A stretch of DNA of 15,955 bases from contig CANRML010000016.1 of NCBI GenBank assembly GCA_947631725.1, forward strand, positions 1 through 15,955, written 5' to 3'. Origin of the DNA: an uncultured Clostridia bacterium (GTDB lineage Bacteria; Bacillota; Clostridia; TANB77; CAG-508). The stretch's first letter is position 1. Every line of letters begins with the position of its first letter. The notes under the pieces are model-generated. The model did not search any database. It saw only the letters and a list, made by a program, of their open reading frames with translations, and was not told where the DNA came from. The position numbers were made by a program, and so were the translations under genes. This document shows positions 6,045 through 13,967 of the stretch, piece after piece.

Positions 6045-8276
6045 CTATATCATACTATTAGGATTAACATCAACTGAAACTCTAATATCTTTTTTTCCTT
6101 CTTTATATATTTGTTTTAACAAATTATTAAGTATTTCATTTGTATCATTAGTCATATTTCCTTTTATGATAATTCTCCAACGATATCTATTTTGAATCTT
6201 ATCAATTGGTGCTGGCATAGGCTTTAAAAGTGTTAAATCTTTGCAATTTTCAAGCATTTTGCGTAAATTATCATAGGTTTCAATCGCTAGTGCTTTTATT
6301 TGATTTTCGTTTTTTCCTTCAAACCTCATTACTATTATATCGCAAAATGGCGGATATTTCAACTGTTTTCTTAATGTAATCTCTGTTTCATAGAATTTTT
6401 TGTAATTTTGTTTCTGTGCTGTCTTGATACTAAAGTCTTGTGGATTGTATGTTTGAATAATGACTTTGCCTGGTAAATTTTCTCTACCTGCTCTACCTGC
6501 AACTTGTGTTAATATCTGAAATGTTTTTTCTGTTGCTCTATAATCATCAATATTTAAAGAACTATCTGCTGCAATAACACCTACTAATGTGACATTTGGG
6601 AAGTGATGTCCTTTTACAACCATTTGTGTGCCAATTAATATATCAATATTTTCATTTTTGAATTTATTTAATATTTGTTCATGAGAATTCTTTTTAGTTA
6701 CAGTATCTGTATCCATGCGAATTGTTGTACTTTTAGGAAATTGTTTCTTAATTTCTTGTTCTAGCTTTTGAGTTCCTGTTCCAAAATATCTAATTTTTCT
6801 GCTGCCACACTCTGGGCAAACTGTAACTATTGGTGATTCTTGTCCACAATAATGGCATTTCAATCTATTTTCATATCCATGATATGTCATACTAACATTA
6901 CAATTTTTGCATTTTACTGTATATCCACACTCTCTACACATTATAAATGTAGAATATCCTCTTCTATTTAAAAATAAAATTGTTTGATGATGTTCTTTTA
7001 GATTTTTTTCAATTTCTGCATATAGTTCTCTACTTAGCATAGAGTGATTTCCATTTATCAATTCTTGTTTTAAATCTACAATCTCTACTTTTGGTAGTTG
7101 TGATTGATTTGCTCTTTTAGTTAATTCTAATATTTTTATTTCATCTGTTTCTGTTGCTTTATAGTATGTTATTACATCAGGTGTCGCACTACCTAAAACA
7201 ACTGGAATTTGTTTTTGTTTTGCAATATAGTTTGCAACTTCTTTTGCATCATATCTTGGGTTTGATTCTGATTTATATGAATTATCATGTTCTTCATCAA
7301 TTAAAATAATTCCTAAATCTTTTATTGGTGCAAATATAGCTGATCTTGCCCCTATTATTATTTTTGCTTTATTTTCTTTTATTCTTTCCCACTCGTCATG
7401 TCTTTCTCCGACTGATAATTTACTATGTAATACTGCAATTTCTTCTTTTCCAAATCTAGCAATAAATCTTTCTATCATTTGTGGTGTTAAAGATATTTCT
7501 GGTACTAACATAATTGCAGATTTATTTTGTTTAACAACCTTTTCAATAAGTTGCAAATATATTTCTGTTTTTCCTGAACCAGTAATTCCATATATCAAAA
7601 ATTGTTCATAATGCTTTTCATTAATTGCTTGTTCTATTTTGTTATATGCATTTTGTTGTTCTACATTTAATTTAAGTTTTTGGGTTTTTAGTATTTCTTT
7701 ATTTGTAATTGGATTTCTTGCTACTTTTTTTTCAACTGTTTCCAAATATCCATTTTTTATTAATGTATTTACTGTTGCTCTTGAACAGTCTGTAAACATT
7801 TCTATTTCAGGGATAGTTGCCCCTTCATTTTCCTTAACAAATTGTAATATTTTTTGTTGTTTTTCTGATTTTATTTTTTTTATTTCAATATCATATTCTA
7901 TTTCTTCTATGTCTTTTTTTAAATATACTGCATTAATTATTTTATCTTGTATTTTATTTTTTGAAGTTGTTCCTGGTGTTTGCATTAATTTTATACAATC
8001 TGCTACATTGCAAAAATATCTTTTTGCCATCCATTTTGCAAATTCTATTTGTTCTTGCTTAAGGTTTTCCTCCAGTTTTGCTATATCTTTTACTTCATAT
8101 TCAGATTTCTCTTTTATTCCTACAACAAAACCTTCTTCTAAGTCTTTTTTTCTTCCAAAATGGACCATAACTTTAGTTCCAATTGATATGAAGTCTTGCA
8201 AATTTTCTGGAATATTATAGTCAAACGTTGTATTTAATTTTTTTGCAGTTGTATTTATAATTACTTGTGCTATCAT
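6045..8276 (-). CDS. priA: Primosomal protein N' (replication restart helicase PriA)
   Basis: PriA recognises stalled or repaired forks, unwinds DNA 3' to 5' and helps reload the replicative helicase. The 743-aa product has the N-terminal DNA-binding domain (FDYNIP, then VMVHFGRKKD), a Walker A box GITGSGKTEIY near residue 232, a DEEH box (LIDEEHDNSYK) near 326, and a zinc-binding region (about 449-488) with the CxxC pairs CREC, CKNC, CHYC and CPEC. Helicase motifs V and VI follow (VGVIAADSSLN, QVAGRAGRE). The start is ATG at 8276, 5 nt after AAAGGAG. An in-frame ATG at 8330 would add 18 codons but lies in the -35 region of the priA promoter. It is the first gene of the cluster priA-def-unknown-fmt. 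Confidence 0.97.
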   Translation of the reverse strand: MIAQVIINTTAKKLNTTFDYNIPENLQDFISIGTKVMVHFGRKKDLEEGFVVGIKEKSEYEVKDIAKLEENLKQEQIEFAKWMAKRYFCNVADCIKLMQTPGTTSKNKIQDKIINAVYLKKDIEEIEYDIEIKKIKSEKQQKILQFVKENEGATIPEIEMFTDCSRATVNTLIKNGYLETVEKKVARNPITNKEILKTQKLKLNVEQQNAYNKIEQAINEKHYEQFLIYGITGSGKTEIYLQLIEKVVKQNKSAIMLVPEISLTPQMIERFIARFGKEEIAVLHSKLSVGERHDEWERIKENKAKIIIGARSAIFAPIKDLGIILIDEEHDNSYKSESNPRYDAKEVANYIAKQKQIPVVLGSATPDVITYYKATETDEIKILELTKRANQSQLPKVEIVDLKQELINGNHSMLSRELYAEIEKNLKEHHQTILFLNRRGYSTFIMCRECGYTVKCKNCNVSMTYHGYENRLKCHYCGQESPIVTVCPECGSRKIRYFGTGTQKLEQEIKKQFPKSTTIRMDTDTVTKKNSHEQILNKFKNENIDILIGTQMVVKGHHFPNVTLVGVIAADSSLNIDDYRATEKTFQILTQVAGRAGRENLPGKVIIQTYNPQDFSIKTAQKQNYKKFYETEITLRKQLKYPPFCDIIVMRFEGKNENQIKALAIETYDNLRKMLENCKDLTLLKPMPAPIDKIQNRYRWRIIIKGNMTNDTNEILNNLLKQIYKEGKKDIRVSVDVNPNSMI

Positions 8277-8301
8277 AGTTTCTCCTTTTTTATTTTTTGT
8301 A

Positions 8302-8330
8302 AGTATATCAAATTTTTGCAGTTTTCTCAA
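8302..8330 (-). promoter_or_regulatory. Sigma-A promoter for the priA-def-fmt operon
   Basis: On the minus strand there is a -35 box TTGAGA (8325-8330), a 17-nt spacer and a -10 box TATACT (8302-8307). Transcription should start near 8295, leaving about 19 nt before the ATG at 8276. It lies directly after the pyrG terminator. This promoter also decides the priA start, since the ATG at 8330 would not be transcribed. Confidence 0.8.
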
Positions 8331-8335
8331 GTTTA

Positions 8336-8366
8336 AAATAAAAAGCTGAAATCTCAGCTTTTATTT
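8336..8366 (-). terminator. Intrinsic terminator after pyrG
   Basis: A 9-bp perfect stem AAAAGCTGA/TCAGCTTTT (8341-8349 with 8354-8362) has a 4-nt loop. On the minus strand it is followed by a T-rich tail (TTTTTATTTT). It starts just after the pyrG stop and separates pyrG from the priA promoter. Confidence 0.85.
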
Positions 8367-8368
8367 CT

Positions 8369-9982
8369 CTATTTTTTTAATTTCTTTGCCGCTTCTACAA
8401 GTCCCACAAAAACTGGTGATGGTTTATTTGGCCTTGATTTTAATTCTGGGTGAAATTGTCCTCCTATAAAATACGGATGTTTATTCTGATTAATTTCTAC
8501 TATTTCAACTAAATTTCCGTCAGGAGAAGTTCCTGAGCATATTAGTCCTGCTTCTTCTAATTTTTGTTTATATGAATTATTGTATTCAAAACGATGTCTA
8601 TGTCTTTCTTGAATTTCTTCTTTTCCATATAGTTTATGTGCTAAAGTTCCTTCTTTTAAAACACATGGATAACTACCTAAACGCATAGTTCCACCTTTTT
8701 TACGAATTGCTTTTTGTTCTTCCATAATATGTATTACTGGATTTTTTGTTGTTTGACTAAATTCTGCTGAGTTTGCATCAGCTAGTCCTAACACATTTCT
8801 TGCATATTCTACAACTGCCATTTGCATACCTAAGCATATTCCTAAAAATGGTACTTTGTTTTCTCTTGCATATTTGATAGTTTCTATCATACCTTCAATT
8901 CCTCTTTCTCCAAAGCCTCCTGGTACAATAATTCCATCTAAATGTTTTAGTTTTTCCTCTGCAGTTTCTGGTGTAATTGTTTCAGAATCTATTAATTCTA
9001 CTTTTGTTGTAACTCTATTTGCAAATCCTGCATGACGAATACTTTCTATAACAGAAATATATGAATCCTCTAGTTTTACATATTTTCCAACTATTCCTAT
9101 TGTAACTTCCTCTTCTTTATCAATATTTCTAATAATTTCTATCATTTCTTCCCATTTTTGATTATCTGGTACATAGTTTTCTAATTTCAAATGATTACAT
9201 ACTTCTCTAGCTAGTCCTTCTTCTTCAAGCATCAATGGTACTGCATATAGGCAATCTGCTGTTTTATTTTGAATAACACTAGTTTTTCTAACATTGCAAA
9301 ATAAAGAAAGTTTTTCTCTAATATTATCTGGAATATCTTGTTCTGTTCTGCATACAAGAATATCTGGCTTAATACCAAGACTTTGCAATTCTTTTACAGA
9401 GTGTTGAGTTGGTTTTGACTTTATTTCATTTGAGCCAAAAATATATGGCAATAATGTAACATGAATATATATAACATCTTCTGGATTTTTTTCAAGTCCT
9501 ACTTGTCTAATTGCTTCGATAATTGATAAGCCTTCTATATCTCCAACTGTACCACCTATTTCTGTTATAACAATTTCTGTTTCAGTATCTTCAAATCCAT
9601 AGATTTTTTCTTTTATTTCATTTGTTATATGTGGAATTACTTGAACTGTTTTTCCTAAATAATCTCCTCTTCTTTCTTTATCTAAAACATTAGAATAAAT
9701 TTGTCCCATAGTAACACTAGAGTTTTTAGTTAAGTTTTCATTAACAAATCTTTCATAATGTCCTAGGTCTAAGTCTGTTTCTGCACCATCATCTGTAACA
9801 AAAACTTCTCCATGTTCATAAGGATTCATCGTTCCTGGATCTATATTTATATATGGGTCAAATTTTTGAATAGTTACTTTATATCCTCTATTTTTTAGTA
9901 ATCGTCCCAATGATGCTGCTGTAATTCCTTTTCCTAATCCTGATACAACTCCACCTGTAATAAAAATATACTTAGTGTTCAT
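8369..9982 (-). CDS. pyrG: CTP synthase (glutamine-hydrolysing)
   Basis: CTP synthase makes CTP from UTP, ATP and glutamine in the last step of pyrimidine nucleotide synthesis. The 537-aa protein has the usual length. The synthase domain opens with the P-loop-like GGVVSGLGKGITAASLG (10-26) and has FDPYINIDPGTMNPYEHGEV and the ITEIGGTVGDIEG stretch. The glutaminase domain has the nucleophile in LGICLGMQ (C about 381) and the His-Glu pair in FHPELKSRP (about 511). The ATG at 9982 follows AAGGAGG. It lies 66 nt after the cyclophilin gene and carries a stem-loop in that gap. No promoter was found there, so co-transcription with the upstream gene is likely. Confidence 0.98.
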   Translation of the reverse strand: MNTKYIFITGGVVSGLGKGITAASLGRLLKNRGYKVTIQKFDPYINIDPGTMNPYEHGEVFVTDDGAETDLDLGHYERFVNENLTKNSSVTMGQIYSNVLDKERRGDYLGKTVQVIPHITNEIKEKIYGFEDTETEIVITEIGGTVGDIEGLSIIEAIRQVGLEKNPEDVIYIHVTLLPYIFGSNEIKSKPTQHSVKELQSLGIKPDILVCRTEQDIPDNIREKLSLFCNVRKTSVIQNKTADCLYAVPLMLEEEGLAREVCNHLKLENYVPDNQKWEEMIEIIRNIDKEEEVTIGIVGKYVKLEDSYISVIESIRHAGFANRVTTKVELIDSETITPETAEEKLKHLDGIIVPGGFGERGIEGMIETIKYARENKVPFLGICLGMQMAVVEYARNVLGLADANSAEFSQTTKNPVIHIMEEQKAIRKKGGTMRLGSYPCVLKEGTLAHKLYGKEEIQERHRHRFEYNNSYKQKLEEAGLICSGTSPDGNLVEIVEINQNKHPYFIGGQFHPELKSRPNKPSPVFVGLVEAAKKLKK

Positions 9983-10012
9983 ATAACCTATCCTCCTTGT
10001 ATAAAAACATTA

Positions 10013-10041
10013 GGGTGAAAAAGATTAATTATTTTTCACCC
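10013..10041 (-). other. Perfect stem-loop between the cyclophilin gene and pyrG
   Basis: A 10-bp perfect inverted repeat GGGTGAAAAA/TTTTTCACCC (10013-10022 with 10032-10041) has a 9-nt AT-rich loop. It begins 7 nt after the cyclophilin stop. On the minus strand the stem is followed by TAATGTTTTT, so the T run is 5 nt away from the stem, which makes a standard terminator doubtful. It could be a weak terminator, an attenuator or a processing or stability hairpin ahead of pyrG. Confidence 0.6.
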
Positions 10042-10048
10042 AAAACTT

Positions 10049-10834
10049 TTACTCACTCAAACTGCCACTGTTTTGATAATACCATGACATTAAATCAAAT
10101 GGCTCCATTGTGTCAGGTAGCCCATAATCAACTCCATTTGTCTCTACTGTTATTGATTTAATAACAGGTGGATTTACTGGAGTGCTAACTTCTGCATCAC
10201 TTGATTCTTCCCCGTCTTCTCCTTCACTTGAAGATTTAACTTCTACTTCTTCAATTTTATGTACAACATCTAATCCTTCTATAACTTTTCCAAATGGTGT
10301 ATACATACCATCTAGGCTTGGTGTAGCTTTTGTCATAATAAAGAATTGTGAACTTCCTGAATTATATGAATCATCTATTAATTCTGAAGAATATTGGCTA
10401 TAGTCTGATCTTGCTACTCCAACAACTCCTTCATTAAATTTTATATCATTTTCTACATTATTAGCTACAAATTCTCCTTTTATTGTATATTGTTCATCTT
10501 CTCCGCCATCTTTTAAGTCTGCTAATGTTGCATTTGAGCTTCCTTCTCCATCTTTACTTCCTGCTTGTATCATAAAGTCTTTAATAATTCTATGGAATTT
10601 GTTTCCGTTATAATATCCCCTATTTGCAAGTGCTATAAAATTAGCCACTGATTGTGGTGCTTTATCTGGATATAGTTCCATTTTAATTGTCCCAAAATTT
10701 TCAACTTCCATTGTTGCAATTGGGTTTTTGACTTCTAATGTTAGTTTTTTATAATATCCATATACTACAACTGAGATTAATGTAATAATAACAATAAGTG
10801 CTATAATCCATAATATTAATTTTCCCTTTTTCAT
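10049..10834 (-). CDS. Membrane-anchored cyclophilin-type peptidyl-prolyl isomerase
   Basis: This isomerase speeds proline cis-trans isomerisation, here outside the membrane. Residues 7-28 form one strongly hydrophobic segment after MKKGK, with no lipobox, so it looks like an uncleaved N-terminal anchor. The cyclophilin domain follows: FHRIIKDFMIQAG (80-92, with the catalytic Arg at 82 and Gln at 90), SGSSQFFIMT (159-168) and LDGMYTPFGKV (174-184). An acidic, serine-rich insertion (about 200-217, SSSEGEDGEESSD) interrupts the region before the last strand. A C-terminal tail ends in SWYYQNSGSLSE. Length is 261 aa, longer than the roughly 170-aa cytosolic forms because of anchor, insertion and tail. 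The ATG at 10834 follows AAGGAAG. It lies between disA and pyrG. Confidence 0.92.
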   Translation of the reverse strand: MKKGKLILWIIALIVIITLISVVVYGYYKKLTLEVKNPIATMEVENFGTIKMELYPDKAPQSVANFIALANRGYYNGNKFHRIIKDFMIQAGSKDGEGSSNATLADLKDGGEDEQYTIKGEFVANNVENDIKFNEGVVGVARSDYSQYSSELIDDSYNSGSSQFFIMTKATPSLDGMYTPFGKVIEGLDVVHKIEEVEVKSSSEGEDGEESSDAEVSTPVNPPVIKSITVETNGVDYGLPDTMEPFDLMSWYYQNSGSLSE

Positions 10835-10875
10835 TTTTTTCTTCCTTTATATATTATTTAGGTTTTATTGGCTTA

Positions 10876-10903
10876 CCTATAACCTATATCATTATATTGT
10901 CAA
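10876..10903 (-). promoter_or_regulatory. Possible promoter for the cyclophilin gene, inside the disA end
   Basis: On the minus strand there is a perfect -35 TTGACA (10898-10903), a 16-nt spacer and a moderate -10 TATAGG (10876-10881). The -35 box lies in the last codons of disA. It could give extra transcription of the cyclophilin gene and pyrG. It is suggested by sequence match only. Confidence 0.35.
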
Positions 10904-11966
10904 AAACAAATTGTTCTTGCATCCTTCTTAATGATTGTTTTATTGTTCTTGCTCTTACTTCTCCTATACCTTCTACTTCATCTAAGCTTTCAATATCTGC
11001 TGCTAAAATATGTTGAAAAGATTTATAGCAAGAAATTAGATTATCAACAATATTATTAGGCATCCTTGGTATTTTATTTAGTATTCTATATCCTCTTGTG
11101 TAAACACCTACTTCATCATAATTTTCAAAGTTTTCATACCCTAATATTTTAGCAATGGTTTCTTCTTTTGTCAACTCCTCATATGGTATTTCCGAGATTT
11201 TTTCCATTAATATTTCTGGTGTTCTCTTCTTTTTTGTTATTGCCATATAATCTTTAATAATTAATAATTCTTCAGATTCTACTCCACCAATTAGCTCTTC
11301 TAATTGCATTTTAACAAGTCTTCCGTCATCACCTAATTCATAAATTTGATTTTGTATGTCTTGAACTATTCTCATTACCATTTCTGCTCTTTGAATTGCA
11401 ATTATAACATTTTCTAATGTCACAATATCATTAAATTCATATTCATTTAATATACTTAACTTATTATCAAATACTTTTTTATATCTTTCAAGTGTCTGAA
11501 CTCCTTGATTTGCTTTATTTAATACAACATCTGTGTCTTCTAAAACATATCGTTCATTACCTTTAAAAATTGTAATTATATTTCTTCTTTGTGATATACT
11601 AATTACTAGTTCTCCTGTTTGTTTTGCCGTTCTTTCTGCTGTTCTATGTCTTGTTCCTGTTTCTTTTGTTTCAATTGCTCTTGAAGGAATCAATTGGGCA
11701 TTAGCAAATAAAATTCTTTTTAAATCTCCACTTAATATAATTGCTCCATCCATTTTTGCAAGTTCATATAGTTTTGATGAAGAATATTCTTCATTTATAT
11801 AAAAACCTCCATCTACTACTTCTTTTATTACTTCGCTTTGGTCAGTAATAAGTAGTAAAGCTCCTGTTTTTGCTCTCAAAATATTGTCTAGTCCTTCTCT
11901 TATTGGTGTTCCTGGTGCAATTAATTTTAAAATCTCTGTAATTTGATTATCATTACTTTTTCTCAA
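10884..11966 (-). CDS. disA: DNA integrity scanning protein DisA, diadenylate cyclase
   Basis: DisA makes the second messenger c-di-AMP from two ATP and scans DNA for branched structures, pausing synthesis at damage. The 360-aa product has the N-terminal DAC domain with its two active-site motifs, DGA at 73-75 (KMDGAIILSGD) and GTRHRTAER at 104-112. A helical linker follows, and then a C-terminal helix-hairpin-helix DNA-binding region (SLDEVEGIGEVRARTIKQSL). Length is normal. The start is TTG at 11966, about 7 nt after GGAGGG; no in-frame ATG lies near. The gene begins 43 nt after radA, the conserved radA-disA order known from Bacillus and Clostridia, so it is probably co-transcribed with radA. 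Confidence 0.97.
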   Translation of the reverse strand: MRKSNDNQITEILKLIAPGTPIREGLDNILRAKTGALLLITDQSEVIKEVVDGGFYINEEYSSSKLYELAKMDGAIILSGDLKRILFANAQLIPSRAIETKETGTRHRTAERTAKQTGELVISISQRRNIITIFKGNERYVLEDTDVVLNKANQGVQTLERYKKVFDNKLSILNEYEFNDIVTLENVIIAIQRAEMVMRIVQDIQNQIYELGDDGRLVKMQLEELIGGVESEELLIIKDYMAITKKKRTPEILMEKISEIPYEELTKEETIAKILGYENFENYDEVGVYTRGYRILNKIPRMPNNIVDNLISCYKSFQHILAADIESLDEVEGIGEVRARTIKQSLRRMQEQFVFDNIMI

Positions 11967-12009
11967 ATAGATTCCCTCCTGTCCTTTCTATTTGGATTAT
12001 ATTCTTTTG

Positions 12010-13369
12010 TTACATTATACCTACTTTTTTAATAGCCTCTTCGACATCTTTCACACCTATTATATCTAATTTAAATTTATCTTTCAATAGTTTTTTGTTA
12101 CTTTCTGGAATAATTGCACTTTTAAATCCTAATTTTTCTGCTTCTTTTAGTCTTTTTTCTATTGAGCTAATTCTTCTAACTTCACCTGTTAGTCCGACTT
12201 CACCTATGATAACACAATCTTTTGGTACTGGTCTATTTTTAAAAACAGATGCAACAACCATAACAATTCCTAAATCAATAGATGGCTCATTTAAGCGTAA
12301 TCCACCCACAACATTTACATATACATCTTGATTTCCAAGTAGCATACCTGTCTTTTTTTCAATAACTGCTATCAATATTGCTAATCTATTAAAATCTATT
12401 CCATTTGCAGTTCTTTTTGGATAATTAGTAACAGTTTGTGTAGTTAATGCTTGTAATTCTACTAAAATTGGTCTTGTTCCCTCCATACATGATACAATAC
12501 AAGATCCTGATGGATTATCTTCTCTTTCTGATATTAAAATATCTGAAGGATTTTTTATTTCGCACATGCCTTCTTCCTTCATTTCAAACATTCCAATTTC
12601 ATTAGTAGATCCAAAACGATTTTTTACACCACGTAAAATTCTATAAGAAAAATATCTTTCTCCTTCTAAATATAGCACTGTATCCACCATATGTTCTAAT
12701 ACTCTTGGTCCTGCAATATTTCCTTCTTTTGTAACATGCCCTATAATTATTGTAGTAATATTTCTTGATTTACAAATATGCATAATTTGAGCAGTAATTT
12801 CTCTTACTTGGCTAACACTTCCAGCAGTTGCTGATAATTCATCCGAATACATTGTTTGTATAGAATCAATAATTACTAATTTAGGTTCTGTTTCTACAAT
12901 TGCTTCATTAACTAAGTCAATATCTGTCTCTCCTAAAAATAATATGTTTTCATTTTTTATTCCGTAATCTATCTGCTCTTAGTTTAATTTGTTCTGCTGA
13001 TTCCTCACCAGAAACATATAAAACCTTGCCTTCTCCTTGCACCTTATCACAAATTTGTAAAATTAGAGTTGATTTCCCAATCCCTGGTTCTCCTCCAAGT
13101 AAAATTAAAGATCCTTTAACAAGTCCTCCTCCTAAAACTCTGTCTAGTTCTTCAAAACCTGTTGATGTACGCAAAGTTTCTTTTGCTATATAAGAGTCTA
13201 GTTTTTGTGGTTTTACTTTTTCCTTATCATGATTTTTTTCTTTATTTTTTGTCTCTATCACTTTTTGTTCAAAAAAACTATTCCAGCTATTACATGCTGG
13301 ACATTTTCCTAACCATTTAGTTGCTTCATATCCACATTCATTACATACGAATACAGTCTTATTTTTCAT
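12010..13369 (-). pseudogene. radA: DNA repair protein RadA, interrupted by one frameshift
   Basis: RadA is a RecA-like, DnaB-like ATPase that drives branch migration in recombination. The first part (12950-13369) has the zinc finger (C9, C12, C23, C26), Walker A GGEPGIGKST (92-101) and GEESAEQIKLRADRLR. It then hits TGA (12950-12952) right after an A6 run (12953-12958). Removing one A continues as NKNENILFLGETDIDLVNEA, then VIIDSIQT, and enters the second part (ATG-containing frame from 12852). That part has the RadA signature KNRFG (near 249-253) and the Lon-protease-like C-terminal domain (VNVVGGLRLNEPSIDLG). The corrected length is 452 aa, normal for RadA. The ATG at 13369 follows AAGGAG. 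All motifs are intact, so the lesion is either a sequencing error or very recent. disA follows 43 nt later. Confidence 0.93.
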
Positions 13370-13392
13370 ATTTTTCTCCTTTTTTCTTACGC

Positions 13393-13435
13393 AAAAAGTA
13401 TAGCATAATTTTATTAATTACGCTATACTTTTTTT
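13393..13435 (-). terminator. Strong intrinsic terminator between the 114-aa gene and radA
   Basis: A 12-bp stem AAAAAGTATAGC/GCTATACTTTTT (13393-13404 with 13422-13433) extends by a further 5 bp (TAATT/AATTA) to a 5-nt loop. The one non-matching pair is A-C on the plus strand but G-U in the minus-strand RNA, so the helix is continuous only in the leftward transcript. A T run follows on both strands. It ends the transcript from 13483-13827. The radA promoter was not found; a TATACT at 13397-13402 inside the hairpin lacks a good -35. Confidence 0.85.
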
Positions 13436-13482
13436 AAAATTCACTAAAATTTCACATATTAAAATATCAAGCACCTAATATA

Positions 13483-13827
13483 TTAGTTTGCCTTTTTCTC
13501 TCCAAAAAAGAAATCATGTATTTTTCCAAAAGTAATTTCTTTATGTAAAAATGCATTTATTTCATCTTCTACTTTTTGTTGTGCTGGTGTTAATACAACT
13601 TTAATTTCTCTATCCCACTCGATATCTTGTAACCAGAAATTCTTGAATTTTTGCCAAAATCCATTTGTTACTGGCAAATTTTCATTTCTAATTGTTCCAG
13701 GATTCAATTCTCCATTATTTCCTTCTAAATTGTTTGGCATATTAACACCCCCTTCTTCTATATTATCATTAAATTCTACTCCGCCAAAAACTCCTGTTAT
13801 TTTTGTTTCTTCGCCTAATTCTGCCAT
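13483..13827 (-). CDS. Small protein of unknown function with three short F-rich repeats
   Basis: I do not recognise this 114-aa protein. The first 55 residues are acidic, Gly/Asn-rich and probably unstructured. The second half is charged and amphipathic, with three related short units: FKNFWLQDIEW (61-71), INAFLHKEITF (90-100) and IHDFFFGEK (103-111), with the pattern aromatic, hydrophobic, any, polar, acidic, often Ile. The linker contains LTPAQQKVEDE. There is no signal peptide or membrane span. The ATG at 13827 follows a very strong AAAGGAGG site. It has its own promoter (13875-13903) and terminator (13393-13435), so it appears to be a single-gene, well-expressed unit between mtaB and radA. 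Function is unknown; a small structural or adaptor protein would fit. Confidence 0.85.
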   Translation of the reverse strand: MAELGEETKITGVFGGVEFNDNIEEGGVNMPNNLEGNNGELNPGTIRNENLPVTNGFWQKFKNFWLQDIEWDREIKVVLTPAQQKVEDEINAFLHKEITFGKIHDFFFGEKKAN

Positions 13828-13874
13828 TTATATTTCCTCCTTTGTGATTTTACAATACATTTTCTATTTATTTA

Positions 13875-13903
13875 GTTATACTATATTTGTTATAATTTAG
13901 CAA
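13875..13903 (-). promoter_or_regulatory. Sigma-A promoter for the 114-aa gene
   Basis: On the minus strand there is a -35 box TTGCTA (13898-13903), a 17-nt spacer and a -10 box TATAAC (13875-13880). Transcription would start near 13868, about 40 nt before the ATG. No clear terminator follows mtaB (13904-13967), so read-through from mtaB is also possible. Confidence 0.65.
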
Positions 13904-13967
13904 GTAAATTTCTACTTTTTTTATATTAAATTTATATTACGCATTTGTTACGTTTTTGTTACATCTA

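Noticed and set aside
8277..8330. Upstream ATG start for priA (8330)
   Set aside because: It overlaps the -35 box of a consensus promoter, and the extra 18 residues do not resemble PriA; the ATG at 8276 has a proper ribosome binding site.
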